From Pyropia haitanensis (lineage: Eukaryota > Rhodophyta > Bangiophyceae > Bangiales > Bangiaceae), in NCBI GenBank assembly GCA_008729055.1, contig SDUX01000007.1, positions 3,299,590 through 3,363,589 of the forward strand: DNA of 64,000 nucleotides. The letters are read 5' to 3'. Positions 12,171-22,590 of this stretch are shown here, in pieces. A model generated the notes under the pieces. The model did not search any database. It saw only the letters and a program-made list of their open reading frames with translations, and had not been told where the DNA came from. Numbering within the stretch: the first letter of the stretch is position 1; every line of letters begins with the position of its first letter. Both the position numbers and the translations under genes were made by a program.

Positions 12171-12221
12171 GCAGGCCACGGACACAGGCCACGGACGCAG
12201 GCCACGGACACAGGCCACGGA
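12171..12221. repeat. 13-bp minisatellite, about four copies
   Basis: The unit CACAGGCCACGGA is repeated head to tail, with C/G variation at one position (CGCAGG or CACAGG). It lies just 3' of the small membrane protein gene, outside its coding sequence. Confidence 0.8.
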
Positions 12222-12301
12222 CGAACCTGTGCGACTCGGAAAGCCGTCCTTCGCCGACCACAAGCTACCGCCAGGCCGCACAATTCCCTTGCACGCGCGT
12301 G

Positions 12302-12631
12302 TCATGCCTGGTCGAGCACCATCTTGGCCTGAAACTGCTTGACGCCATGCACAAACAGCAGACCGCCAATCGCCAGGGGCGCCACAATCCCAAAGACGCC
12401 CTCAGGGCACCGCAGGGAGGCAGCTGCAAGCGCGGCGGCGATGGGGCTTGCCCGTGCCACCATGGACCCCGACAACATCCGGCCCACGTCGCGGGTCGCA
12501 CCGGCCGCCGCAGTAGGAGACCGCACGGGCGCCCAGCGAAACGGGGGCGGCACCACTACAGCCGATGCTGGTCGTGGGGAGGATGCGACGCGGCGCGACG
12601 GCCGGGAAGAAAGGGGAGCAGTGCCGGCCAT
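12302..12631 (-). CDS. Small protein with organelle-targeting leader and one membrane helix, unidentified
   Basis: This frame encodes 109 residues from the ATG at 12631. The first ~50 residues are rich in Ser, Arg, Pro and Ala with no acidic residue (SRPSRRVASSPRP), as in plastid or mitochondrial transit peptides. The C-terminal third has one hydrophobic segment (GVFGIVAPLAIGGLLFVHG) and a short polar tail KQFQAKMVLDQA. The size and layout recall the small single-span subunits of photosynthetic or respiratory complexes, but no family signature is recognised. The open frame extends upstream to 13360, but that part is AT-richer and of mixed, non-coding-like character, so the short start is preferred. 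Organelle membrane location is an inference. Confidence 0.5.
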   Translation of the reverse strand: MAGTAPLSSRPSRRVASSPRPASAVVVPPPFRWAPVRSPTAAAGATRDVGRMLSGSMVARASPIAAALAAASLRCPEGVFGIVAPLAIGGLLFVHGVKQFQAKMVLDQA

Positions 12632-14634
12632 GGTGGAACACAGCGGAGGGGGGGTGAGGGAGGGCGGCTCTATGGGTGAGGCGACGGTGACGATGGCGAT
12701 CAACGCGAAGGCGGTGGGGGGCAAGTAGTCACGGGTGGATGGCGTCGGTGACAAGAGGTGCGGTGAACGATGACGGTGGTTGAAGCAGGGGCATGCGACA
12801 CCCGATGTCACGGCCGCTTCTTGTACCCTCAGAGCGGACTTGCGCCTGCCCGGGTCTGCGTCGGCTCTGGGTCTCTCTGGGTCTCTGTGGGGGGGGGCTT
12901 GCGAGAAGCGCGCAGAAGCCGCCTGACGGGTGGAATCATGCATCTCGAAGCTGATTGGTGCCGGGTCCAGGGCGAGCCGCCACCGACACCTGACCAGCCG
13001 CCGCCCCCCCTCTGGCAGACTGTTGCAGGGGGTCTCGCCTGAAAGCGCCGCACGCAATAAAAGGTTTCCGACGAATCGACGGCGGCGTGACAATTGACGG
13101 CGGGGAGCCCGCGCACGCGGCCGCGGCGAACACCCTGTCGTGCCGGACCCAATATTGGCCATCATCGGAAAAGTTCCCGATTCGACCACCGCCCAATCGC
13201 GGGCTTGTGGTGCGGTTGCGGTCCCCTCGAGGCGGGCCCGCCGGTGTGGGCGCCACATTGCCGCCGTGCGGCCGATGAAGCTGCTCTGTGGCGGCTGCGT
13301 GTCACCTTTGGAAGTGCCCATCTGGCCCAGTGACGTGAGCCGAACCGCCGCCGCGGCCACTGATTCAGCGTGTGGTTGGCCACAGCCAGTGCCGTTACGA
13401 CCAGTCGCGTGATACTACGTCGACGCTGCTGGTGTCTCTGGCAGGTGTTGTTGACCGAAATTATTAATTGGCATGCTGCGTGTACCGTTGGGGGTGGGTC
13501 GGACCAGACAAGCGTGTGCGTGAGGGGGGGGTATGCCGACTCGTGTCGTCGTGTACCTTCGACGGACTGTGTGCCCGCCCACGCGCGCTACAGTGGCCTG
13601 CGGGCGATCGTCTTCGCGGTGGCGGTGTGCCGTGGCGACGCCTGGACCGGGCCATCCTCGTGCAGTAGTGCGCACGTGGCCTCCGTGTGGTAGGACGCTG
13701 AACCCACCACCGAGATCCATCCGCATCAACGTGTCCACGCAGCCGTGTCAACACGCTCAGCTGCGCCACGGCCGTTGACCACCGCGACTTGGCGTGTCCT
13801 GCCGCCGCGGCTGCTTGTGGCGCTGGCCGCCCCGTCAGTGGGCAACCGACTCGTCGCATCGCGCGGATCGTTGCGGGGGAGCGGTTCGGGGGTGTTTTTC
13901 CCCGGCTGTGTCTAGACAGCTCCCCTTCGTTTGCAGACGTACTGCAGTGGTCCTCTCGTTCCCACGCCCTCACCATGATACCATGTCCGGCCACGTCAGC
14001 GATGCTCAAGACTGGTCGGCAGTTGATAAAGTGATGCGGTGTCTCCTCGTCTCGTCTCGGTGTCGATGCCGAGTCCAGGCTGCTTTCTTCCCAAAGTGAT
14101 GCTGTTCTCCTGGGTGCACGTCGTCGCTCACCACCAGGGCGAAAGAATAATGCGTGTCCCCACCAGACAGCCTGCAGTAAGAGGGGCAGGGATGTGGCGG
14201 CTGACAAAGTGCCGACGCGCCGCAAATAGCACGGCCGCTCTTTGCATGACCTAAACACCTCGCTGTCACCAGTCTGCACCATGTCCACCAGGTCTGGTTC
14301 AGTCTGCACGAGACCCTGCTCATTAAACGCTGAGGCAGGACACGGCAACAGAAGCATAGAGGAACTTGATCAGCCTCGCATCTGACCACGGCGAAGAACT
14401 TACAACTGTGAGGACGTCTCCACCACGCAAGGGATTGACAATGCCGCCACGTCAGCCGCCGACTGGCAGCCGGCACACTGCACCGCATAGACCAAAAACA
14501 GCGAAAGAGGAGGTCAACAAGAAACAAAAGAATACGAAGCAAGTCCCACTGCACTCACTCGTGCAGACTGTACAAAAAAAAAAAGCATGAGCAAAAACAC
14601 ACACGGACAGTCGAAACGTGGATGAGGACGGCGG
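12632..14634. other. Gene-free stretch of moderate GC
   Basis: About 2 kb between the divergent flank of the small membrane protein and the 3' end of the CBM48 gene. Short frames on both strands lack domains and codon bias. It contains an A11 run at 14574-14584 close to the CBM48 3' end. I see no RNA gene. Confidence 0.5.
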
Positions 14635-15528
14635 TCAGGAGATAACACAGCAGCCACCCGTCTGTTCTGGCAATGAAGACGGCGTCGTAGCGTCCCCGCC
14701 GCCGGCACCGCTGCGGACAGAGCCTGGCGCTGCCGACTTCTTTGGGGGGCCCCGAATGACCCGCACGTTGTTCATCGTCTCTTCGTCGTCGCCGACCGTC
14801 GGGTGGCGGGTGCTGTGCTTCCACTCCCCGTCCACCACAAACTTGAACTCGTGGGTGCCGGCGGGCACGGGCGTCACCACCGACCACATGCCACCCCCCT
14901 CGTGGTACATTTGGACTGTGAGCATACGCGGAAAAATGAGGTGAATAGCAGAGGCATGGGGAGGCGTGGGGAGCACATATCAGGAACGAGGGAGATACGC
15001 AAGACGGCGAACGTCAGTGATAATGCGCAACGCCGTGCAAAGAGCCACAAAACAACGGCCGCCCAGAAAACACATCAGCCGGCTCGGCCAGACGACGCTC
15101 CACACCCTCATCACCAGTCGCAACACAGCCACCGCGTCATCCCACGTACCCGGCATCCACCCGTTCCACGCCCCCGACAGCTTGACGTCATGCTCCGCGC
15201 CGTCAGCCCACACAAACTCCGTCTTGACCATCACCTCCTCCTCCTCCTCCTCCTCCGCCGCCTCGTACGTCCCATGCACCACCGGGCTCTTGGGCTGCAT
15301 CCCCGCCATCGCCCCCTCCCCGGGCTCCTCCATCGCCGCGCCCGCATCCTCCACCGGGTCCTGTACACCAGCAGCCGCGGGGACAGCAACCTCAGGGGCT
15401 TCCGCCATGGGCACCGATCCAGGCATTGGTGGCGGTGGCGGCGGCGGCGGCGGCGGCGGAGCCACCGCCCCACCCGACATCATCGGCGGTGGCGGGGGAG
15501 GCGGCGGGGGGGGGGGCATAGTCGCCAT
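14635..15528 (-). CDS. CBM48 / AMPK-beta-like glycogen-binding domain protein with C-terminal CaaX motif
   Basis: Two exons join cleanly: exon 1 is 15528-15150 (donor GTACGT) and exon 2 is 14915-14635 (acceptor CACAG). They give 219 residues and one phase-1 intron of 234 bases. The N-terminus has two proline runs (MATMPPPPPP and a second block), then an acidic region ending in a Glu run. A single carbohydrate-binding module of the AMPK-beta/isoamylase N-terminal type follows: EFVWADGAEHDVKLSGAWNGW spans its start (about residues 98-118), then M.SVVTPVPAGTHEFKFVVDGEW and a closing NNVRVI strand. These modules bind alpha-glucans in AMPK/SnRK1 beta subunits and starch enzymes. The protein ends GGCCVIS, a CaaX farnesylation motif, which suggests membrane anchoring. 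The C-terminal ASC domain that lets AMPK-beta scaffold the complex is not present. Binding of floridean starch is an inference. Confidence 0.8.
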
Positions 15529-16066
15529 CGTGTGCCTTCGAGGAGGATACGCACCACAGAGGGACAGTGAGGAACAGGTGCGTCAGACAAAGGGGAGCAA
15601 CTGGATAACGACGACGCGATCCGCGGTAGGCAAGGCACACACCGAGTGCGTCTACCGCGGGGAGAACAGGGGAGGTGGCGCTGACACAAGCGATTGCGCT
15701 ACCGTTTGGCCGGCCGCAGTGCCGTTTCGGCGGTACCGCGCTTGCTAGCAACGCCGCGGCCAAGCGTCGCACGACGCGCATCGCCGGCGTCTAAAAATTG
15801 CCACTGCTACACGTAAGTCGTATACTAAGCGAGTATTTATACAATGTATGTTTCTTGTGTTCATAAAATAGTCTAGCCGAAAACGCGAGTGTGAAGTCAG
15901 AAACTGTTCCGAAAAAAGATCATCACAAGTGACTGGACGCGCCGGCGTCCCCAGCACGGAGTACGGTAGAACAACGTGCCGTCCCTTTCGACCGCGACCT
16001 GTTGGCTGTCGCGCCTGCTCACCTGAGCAGGCGCAGCCAAGCTGGTGCCACCAAACGGGCGCGCAC
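15529..16066. other. 5' flank of the CBM48 gene and downstream part of an unresolved gene
   Basis: AT-richer sequence around 15790-15930 separates the CBM48 start from the unidentified gene to the right. The latter may have its last exon here, after the GTGCGC donor at 16066, but I could not place it. No other feature is seen. Confidence 0.4.
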
Positions 16067-16653
16067 CTGAGCATCGCCGCCTCGGCTGCGGTCACGTCGG
16101 CTGACACGTCCGCCTCGCTCTGTGTCGCAAACCCCAGCTGCCGCGCCGCATCGGTGGCAATGCGCTTGCCCTCGACCGCCTGGTCGTCAGCCTGCTTCCG
16201 GAAGCCAGTCAGCTCGGCAGTGGGCACCAAAGCGATTCGCGTACCGACGTCGCCAAGGGCGGCCGACGCGCGTAGCAGGTTGACCACCGCGTCCCAGTTG
16301 GCGCTCTGCGTCATCAGGGAGGAGCCTCAGACACAGGAGCTGAGGGAAGGGGCCGCAGGGAAGGGGTCACAGGCAGGGAGCCTCTGGGAAGCCGTTGCCA
16401 CGCCACTCCACTCCGGCGCTATAGCCGAGGACCGCGACACGGCGGGCACCCCGCAGCGGGGAACGACGCCCTCGGAACGAGCCACCCGCCCGCCGCGCCT
16501 ATGCGGTCGCCACGGCAATCGCCAGCAGGCGCCGCCTCGGCGACCAAGCGCAGCGCCGCCCGTGGCCACGGCCGCAGCCATGACCGCCGCGTCGGCAGAC
16601 ACCGACACGGCGGCGTAGCGTCTGTACCCAGCGAGGATGGCGCCGTCCGCAGC
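16067..16653 (-). CDS. Unidentified multi-exon gene, two likely exons
   Basis: Two blocks on the minus strand read like protein and sit behind good acceptors. The right block starts at 16653 after CCCAACAG and reads AADGAILAGYRRYAAVSVSA. The left block runs from 16305 (after GACGCAG) to 16067 (donor GTGCGC) and reads SANWDAVVNLLRASAALGDV, later FRKQADDQAVEGKRIATDAA. Composition there is balanced (K, D, E, Q, N), unlike the shadow frames around it. I could not fix the donor between the blocks, the start codon (exons may extend toward 17.1 kb, in Ala/Gly-rich sequence) or the stop. No family is recognised. The alpha-helical, Ala-rich character would suit an organelle protein, but that is a guess. 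Confidence 0.38.
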
Positions 16654-17128
16654 CTGTTGGGATAGTCCATGTCGAGCAGCTGTGCCGCCCCCACCGCCGC
16701 CACAGGGGACGAGTGGACGAAGACCCGCCCTCTCGCAGCGGGTGGTAGGCGTGACGACGCCTCAAACGCACGCCACCGCCGCCGCCTCGGCGTGGCTGGC
16801 GCCGCCGCCGCCGCCGCCGTCCGCCGGGGGGTCCCCGCACGTCCCGGCCAGCCACCGGTTTGCCGGGGCCCACGGCTGACGCAAGGGCCGTCGCTCGGGG
16901 CACCCCCGGCAGCGCGCCCGACACTGGCGTGGGCGCTGGGGATGGGCAGACCACCGCGGCGGCGGCGGCGGCGGCGGCGCCGCCACCGCCGTCGGGAGCG
17001 CCCCCGCGCGTGTCACGCCGCGTGGACGGGGTCGCCCCCCCACCCATCGAGCGGACCGCGGGAGCGCCGCCCTCGCCACCACGCAGGGCAAGCAGCGACC
17101 CTGTCCGCGCAGCGGTCAACCCTTCGCT

Positions 17129-17999
17129 TTACGCCTCGCCCGCGCCTTCCCCCCCCGCCGCCTCATCCCCCTCCTCCGCGTCGGCAATCATCTCCCGCAC
17201 CTCGTCCAGCACGTCCCGCACCGCCTCCTCCGCCGCCGCCAGCGACCGCACGGCGCGGCCAATGCGGTCCGCGCCGACCGCGGGCGGCGGCGGCGGCACG
17301 GCCGCCGCCGCCGCCGCCGCCGCCGCCGCCTCCACCGCGCCCGCGGCGGCGTCCCCGTTTCCGCCCGCAACGCCGTCGCCGCCGTCGCCGCCGCCGCCGT
17401 CCCCGCCCGCGTCGGCGGCGGCGGCCGCGCCCGCGGCGGCCGTGGCGGCAGCGACCATGGACCGCGGCAGCGGGGGCCGCACGCCCCCCCCCCCCGCCCG
17501 CCGCCGCCCCCCCCCCCACCCCGTGGGCGGCGGCGCGGCGGAGCACGTGGAGGGAGACGGTCGCGACCAGCCGCGCCGCCTCGGCGCCCTGCAGGCGCTC
17601 CACCGCCGCGGCGGCCGCCGCCGCCGCGGCGTCGCCGCGCGGGCGGGCGGTGAGGACGAGCGCGAGCGCGGCGAGCACCTCGGCCGCGACCTTGAGGTCC
17701 TCCGTCACGTGCGCGCACGTGACATCGTAGGCGGGTGCGCCGCCGGGGGGGGCCGCCGCGGGAACCGCCGCGGCGGCCGAGCCGCCGCCGCCGATGCCGC
17801 CGCCGCTGCCGCCGCCGCTGCCGTTGGTGGTGCCCGCAGCGGGCGGCCGGCCCGTATCCGCCCTCAACGCCGCATCCAGCCGGCGGTACGCCCCGTCGGT
17901 CGCCGCCGCGGCCGGCAGGAGGACCGTCGCGAGCAGCCGGTGCAGCGGCAGGTCGTCGGCGGCGGCCGTGACCGCGGCCGTGACGTTGTCCAGCTCCAT
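17129..17999 (-). CDS. Unidentified Ala-rich helical protein, one frame break
   Basis: The start MELDNVTAAVTAAADDLPLH at 17999 leads into a helical, Ala/Leu-rich protein (for example VTEDLKVAAEVLAALALVL and LVATVSLHVLRRAA). The frame changes in a stretch with C12 (17484-17495) and C11 (17507-17517), after which another frame continues to a TAA at 17129-17131 with VGADRIGRAVRSLAAAEEAV and DVLDEVREMIADAEEGDEAA. The acid-rich, coiled-coil-like C-terminus follows naturally on the helical body, so one gene with a homopolymer indel is more likely than two. Length would be about 290 residues. No family is recognised. Confidence 0.5.
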
Positions 18000-19380
18000 G
18001 GTCAACGTGGGGGGGGGGCGCCGGTCGGGTGGAGCCGACGTATGGACCATCGAAAACCGTAGGCGGAGGGGGGGCGAGGGGAGTCGCTGGTGCGTGGGAA
18101 GGACGCGGGGTGCGGGGGACGCGGGCGCCAGTAACAGGGCGAAGGGCTCGGACAAGTGGGGATGACGCACACGCCCGACCGTGCGCGTCGTGCAAAGCAG
18201 TACGTAGTTGACCAATGGTAGCACCACGTGGCTCCGTCCAGCCCGGTCACAATTGATCCAGTATCCCGGGGTATTTTTTTTCGTCCGCCGGTGAGCGCGA
18301 GCCGGCGACGGCGTCGTCGACGGCGGCGGTGGTGGCAGTCGATGAGACGGTGGCGTCGCGTGGGAGGCGCCAACAACGGGAGAGCGGAATGGCTTCACTT
18401 CCAGACTGAGTCCGCCGGCACCTAGACAGAGTGCGGTCGCCACTCAGCAGCCTGTGGGCGGTACGCGGCGACGGCTGCGAGAACGGCCATGGTGACACCC
18501 CCCTGCGAACACAAGTGTACGCAGGCAGGCCGCGGCGAGACCGCGCTGTTCACAAGCAGATGCAAGAGAAGAAAAGACGGCAACGCAGAGTGCGCGACCA
18601 AGCTCCAGCTGCACTGCGTACCATGGCGGCCGCCGCATCGGCGGCAGCCTCCTTTTTATTGATGCTCCAGAGTGGCGGTCGACGCCTGCACCTCCCGCGT
18701 CCGCGTGTGGAAATGCTCCCGCGCGCGCGCCACCTTCTCCGAGTCGAGCGCCGCCTGCCGCGACGCGACCACGTACTTGGCGCGCGCACGCGACCGCCGA
18801 CCACCCCGATGCCGTGGCCGGGTCAACGCCATCGCCCTTGGTGGCCGTGGCGGCGCCACAGCAGCGGCAAACCGCGCTGCAGTCGTCGGCCGCAGACACA
18901 GCCGCTGCTGGCAACCACCGCCACCGCCGCGGCCGTTGCGTCGCTGGCAGCTGTCGCTGTGTACGGCGCCGCATGCCTCGATGCCGGCTGTGAGGGCACC
19001 GCCTCGTCGGTCGTCGCAGGGGAGGTAGTCGAGGCAGGCGGTGCGCGGTCGCGGCAATGGGACGCGTACAGGTCGGCGGCGTGGGCGGCGGCGTTGTCCG
19101 GGGAGAGGGGGGTAGGCGGGGCCCGCCCTGCGGCCGCGGGCGTCGCGACGGAGCTGCCCCCGCTCACCCCCTCCCCGCCCCAGGGTGCGGACGCTGCCGC
19201 GCGGACTCGTGGACGCCGCCCAAGAAACAGAGGGGCTGGCGCGCAACCACGTGAAACAAACAGACAGAGCGGCGGTGGACCGCGGCGCCGGGGGCGAGGG
19301 CCTGGTCCAGCCCTGACCCCTCCCATCCCGCACCCGCCCCCTCCCAGTGCCCCCCACCCGATGCCCCCCGGTGCCCCTCT
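18000..19380. other. Intergenic stretch with one possible small coding exon
   Basis: This 1.4-kb stretch separates two minus-strand genes. Around 19330-18823 one minus-strand frame has fairly balanced composition (NAAAHAADLYASHCRDRAPP), and near 18832-18656 another frame ends cleanly, as listed separately. The two could belong to one spliced gene, but no donor/acceptor pair was convincing. The remainder shows no domain. Confidence 0.35.
18656..18832 (-). CDS. Possible small protein or terminal exon
   Basis: The 58-codon frame from the ATG at 18832 is basic at first, then helical and charged (AKYVVASRQAALDSEKVARA, then REHFHTRTREVQASTATLEHQ). Its TAA stop overlaps an AATAAA hexamer, which could serve as a poly(A) signal on this strand. 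It may be the last exon of a longer gene to the right. No family is recognised, and support is limited to residue composition and the stop/AATAAA overlap. Confidence 0.3.
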   Translation of the reverse strand: MALTRPRHRGGRRSRARAKYVVASRQAALDSEKVARAREHFHTRTREVQASTATLEHQ

Positions 19381-21528
19381 TCATTCCTCGTACCGACCGG
19401 GCCCCGCCGTGGCAAACAGCAGCCGCTCCGTGTCCCACCCCCCCGCCTCCAACCCCGCCAGCAAGGCCGGCCACGTCGCCTCCGCGGTGGCGGCAGCGGC
19501 CGACAGGGCCGCCGCCGCGGCGGCGGTGGAGGCGTCGGCGGCGGAGCTGCCGCCAGCGGCCGCTGCCGCCGCGGCCCCATTGCCAGCTGCGGCCGTCGCC
19601 GCCGCGTCCGCCGCGTCCGCCCCTGGCGGCAACGCCGCCACCACCAGCCGCGCCGTCCACAGCCCCCGCACCACGTCCAGCGGGCGCGCATCGTCGCGGA
19701 GCCACACGTGTACGGCGGGGGCGGCGGCGGCGTCGGGGGCGGCGGCGCCAACGGCAACGCCGACAGCCTGGCCGGGGGGGAAGAGCGCGGCGGCAACGGG
19801 CGCGCCCAGCGGGTGGGTGCCGACGGTCAGGCGGGCGGCGGCGGGCGGAAGGACGCCGGTGAGGAAGGCCTCGCGCGCCGCCACGTCCGCGGGGGTGGGT
19901 ACCACCAGGCGGGCAGCGTCGGCGGCGGCAGCGGCGGCGGCACCGCCAGCGGTGGCGCCCCCGCCGCGGCGGTCAGCACCGCCCTCCCCCTCGCCCCCGC
20001 CCCCCCCTTCCCGCGCAGCCGCCGCCGACGCGACCGACGCGGCCGCCCCGTCGAGCAGCCACACCAGGCGGTCCCAGTTGAGCGTCCGCAGCTGCACCCC
20101 CGCCATGGACTGGTACGTGCAGCCGACGCGGCCCGCGACAAGCGCGAGGTAGGCCGCCGCGAGCACCTCGTCGTGCGCCCCCCCCGCGAGGCTGTTGAGG
20201 AACGCGACCAGGCCGAGGCCGCCCGCGAGGCCGATCAGGTTGCCCACCACCAGCTGTGTCTCGGCGCGGGCGCTGACGTCGCCGACGTTGGCCGCCGCCG
20301 CGACGGACGTGAGCACCACCCGGTAGCTCGGCCCCGTCGCCACGTCCGCCCCCTTTTTCAGCACCACCGCCGCGGACGCGAGCGGCAGGAAGGCCGCCGG
20401 GTAGACGGCGGTGGCGAGCTCGAAGAACGTGCCCCCTGACATGACCATGTCGCCCACCACGCGCCACCGCTTGGCCGACCCGTCTACCCGCGGCGCCAGG
20501 CGCGCGGCGAGCGCAATCTTGGCCACCGACCCGAGGCCGTCCTTGAGCACCCAGTTGGCCGCCGCGGACAGCGCGGGGCGGCCGCCCGCCGCGGCGGCGG
20601 CGGCGGGGGTGCCGACGCCGAGCGCGGCGAGCATGGACGACGTGCCGAGGACGTCGAGGGTGGCGCGGATGGCCTGCCGCGCCGTGTTCCACACCGCAAA
20701 GCCGAGGTAGTCGGGCGTGACCGAGTCGGGGTAGCCCGTCGGCAGCAGCACCGCCGCGACTGCACGGAACAGGGGGTTCCGCACGGGCCGCGGGCCACGC
20801 GCCACGCCCGCACCGGCAGAGGACGGGGTGCACCGTGCGGCGACGTCCCCCTTGTCGTTGCCGTCGCCGCCGCGGGCTGCGGGCGCCGCCGTGCCAGCGG
20901 CTGCCGCGGCGGCGGCGGGCGCGGCGCCGAGCAGCACCCCATCGGTGTTCACCTCCAGCACCGTCGCCGCCCCGTCGGCCGCGCCGCCCCCCCCCCCCTC
21001 GGCGGGTACCGCCACCACCCGCCGCGCGGCGGGAGGGGCGGGCCGCGGCGGACCACCCGAGGTCGCTGTCGCCGCCGCCGCCGCCGCTGCCGCCGCTGCC
21101 GCCGCCGCTGCCGTGCCGCCGCCGCCCGCCTCACTGTCGAGGCGGGCGGTCGGGGGGGCGAGCGCCGCGGCCGCCCGGCGGCGTGCCGCCACCGCCGCCG
21201 GTGTCGCCCCCAGGGGTAGGGACACAGAACCGCTGCCAAGCCCGCCGCCGCTGCCGAGGCCGCCAATACCACCGCCGCCGCCACCGCCGCGCACCCGCCG
21301 TGACGGCACGAGCCGGCGGTGCCACCGCGTCAGCGGCGGGGGCGACGCCACGCCCCCCACCGCCACGCGCACTACCGCGGCACCGCCGCAGACGCTGCCG
21401 CCGCCGCCGACCACGCAGCAGTCGCTGCCGCCGTACCAACGGGCGCCCACGGTGGCAGGCGGGGCGGCGGCAAAGGCGGCAGCAGCCTGGCCACCGATGG
21501 AGCTACCGGCGGTGGCACGAGGCGCCAT
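19381..21528 (-). CDS. RUS (ROOT UVB SENSITIVE, DUF647) family protein
   Basis: A single uninterrupted exon of 715 residues. The conserved core begins NPLFRAVAAVLLPTGYPDSV and continues TPDYLGFAVWNTARQ, WVLKDGLGSVAKI, RWRVVGDMVMSGGTFFEL, then the membrane-like stretch ..TQLVVGNLIGLAGGLGLVAF and TYQSMAGVQLRTLNWDRL, all hallmarks of the RUS family. Plant RUS proteins are plastid- or membrane-associated and affect UV-B responses, auxin transport and vitamin B6 homeostasis. Their biochemical activity is not settled. The N-terminal ~270 residues are Ala/Gly-rich and include Arg-rich transit-like sequence. The C-terminal ~180 residues match the variable RUS tail. The start at 21528 was chosen because upstream in-frame sequence to 21780 is AT-richer and leader-like. 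It is longer than typical homologues because of low-complexity insertions. Confidence 0.88.
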   Translation of the reverse strand: MAPRATAGSSIGGQAAAAFAAAPPATVGARWYGGSDCCVVGGGGSVCGGAAVVRVAVGGVASPPPLTRWHRRLVPSRRVRGGGGGGGIGGLGSGGGLGSGSVSLPLGATPAAVAARRRAAAALAPPTARLDSEAGGGGTAAAAAAAAAAAAAATATSGGPPRPAPPAARRVVAVPAEGGGGGAADGAATVLEVNTDGVLLGAAPAAAAAAAGTAAPAARGGDGNDKGDVAARCTPSSAGAGVARGPRPVRNPLFRAVAAVLLPTGYPDSVTPDYLGFAVWNTARQAIRATLDVLGTSSMLAALGVGTPAAAAAAGGRPALSAAANWVLKDGLGSVAKIALAARLAPRVDGSAKRWRVVGDMVMSGGTFFELATAVYPAAFLPLASAAVVLKKGADVATGPSYRVVLTSVAAAANVGDVSARAETQLVVGNLIGLAGGLGLVAFLNSLAGGAHDEVLAAAYLALVAGRVGCTYQSMAGVQLRTLNWDRLVWLLDGAAASVASAAAAREGGGGGEGEGGADRRGGGATAGGAAAAAAADAARLVVPTPADVAAREAFLTGVLPPAAARLTVGTHPLGAPVAAALFPPGQAVGVAVGAAAPDAAAAPAVHVWLRDDARPLDVVRGLWTARLVVAALPPGADAADAAATAAAGNGAAAAAAAGGSSAADASTAAAAAALSAAAATAEATWPALLAGLEAGGWDTERLLFATAGPGRYEE

Positions 21529-22590
21529 GGGGAAAAGCGGCGTGGGGGCGGCGGCACACCGCCTGCGGAGCGACGACGGCAGCAGCGAGGGAGCGAGCAG
21601 AGAGCGAGCAGAGCGAGGGGGGGACGTTGGCAGGAGCGGGGACTTTGACGAGACCTCTTGGATAGTGAGGGTGGGGTGATGCCCGCACGTCGCCGTGTGG
21701 AAGGGTGCCAGCGACCGCAGGCAGCTGGTGGTTCCACGGTCGAAGGGGCCCCGCAGTGGCGATCGCTCGCCATGTCTCATCGGTTAATTCTATGATGTCG
21801 TCGAGACTTATTAATACATACCAGAGTGGCCCACGGCAGCTTGTGTGGCCGAATGCTTTAGCAGACTCATATTCTGTTTTTGAATTCGGATCTGAGATAC
21901 AGACTCCTGAAGGTTGTGCAGTCTCAGTGGTGGTCGCTGCCGCCGACGCGGCGGGCGCGACGGCGGAAGCCCCCGCGGTCGCCGCGGCGACGGCGACGGT
22001 GGCGACGGCGCCAACTCTCACCCCCGACCGCGCGGCGACCGCAGTGCCACGGCCGTGGGCGGCGGCCGTGGCAGTCCGCCATGCCGTAGACCACGTGTCG
22101 GCCGCGACGTTGGCGTCCGAGTGTGCCGGGAGGGTGGAAGTGGAGCGGCTTTCCGCAGGGTTGCACGGTTTTTGAAGAGGGTGCAGGTGCGGCGTGCTGC
22201 CCTGCCGATACCATAGACTCAACAGACTATCCCTCACCCGCGGCGCGCTCCCCCCGGGCGCCCGCTCGATGACCCGCTCACCCACCCCCTTTGCTCCCGC
22301 ACTCAGTCGCCAGGAGACATGAATCGTAGATGACACAGTCATCATGGTACACGCCGCAGCCGGATATAGTCGAGAGTATTCAGGCGCGGCTGTCCAGGCT
22401 GCGACCAATGCGCCATCCGTTTGCCGGCGTGGTCTTCGCGGCTGGCCCCGCACCGGGTCGAGGAGCCAACAGCCTCCACAACCGTCCGGGGCATCAGGCG
22501 CGGTGCAGGGCGCTCTTGCAGTTAGCTTCTTCCTTCCACAAAAGCCACATATTCTCCGCCCATTGCTGCGCGCGGCACGCCAGCTGGGAC
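21529..22590. other. Upstream flank of the RUS gene; AT-richer intergenic DNA
   Basis: Local GC falls at about 21.77-21.92 kb and again near 22.3 kb, as in other gene-boundary islands of this window. Short frames on both strands have no domain. Confidence 0.45.

Larger units (their letters stand above)
11080..12301. other. Intergenic region with a hairpin and a 13-bp minisatellite
   Basis: Base composition falls toward moderate GC after about 11.6 kb. A perfect hairpin with a 9-bp stem and 5-base loop sits at 11816-11838 (CAGGCTGCT paired with AGCAGCCTG). A 13-bp tandem repeat is listed separately. No coding frame has a recognisable domain. Confidence 0.5.

Noticed and set aside
12140..12221. 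CRISPR-like spaced repeat
   Set aside because: The 13-bp units are directly adjacent with no spacers, so it is a minisatellite in a eukaryotic context.
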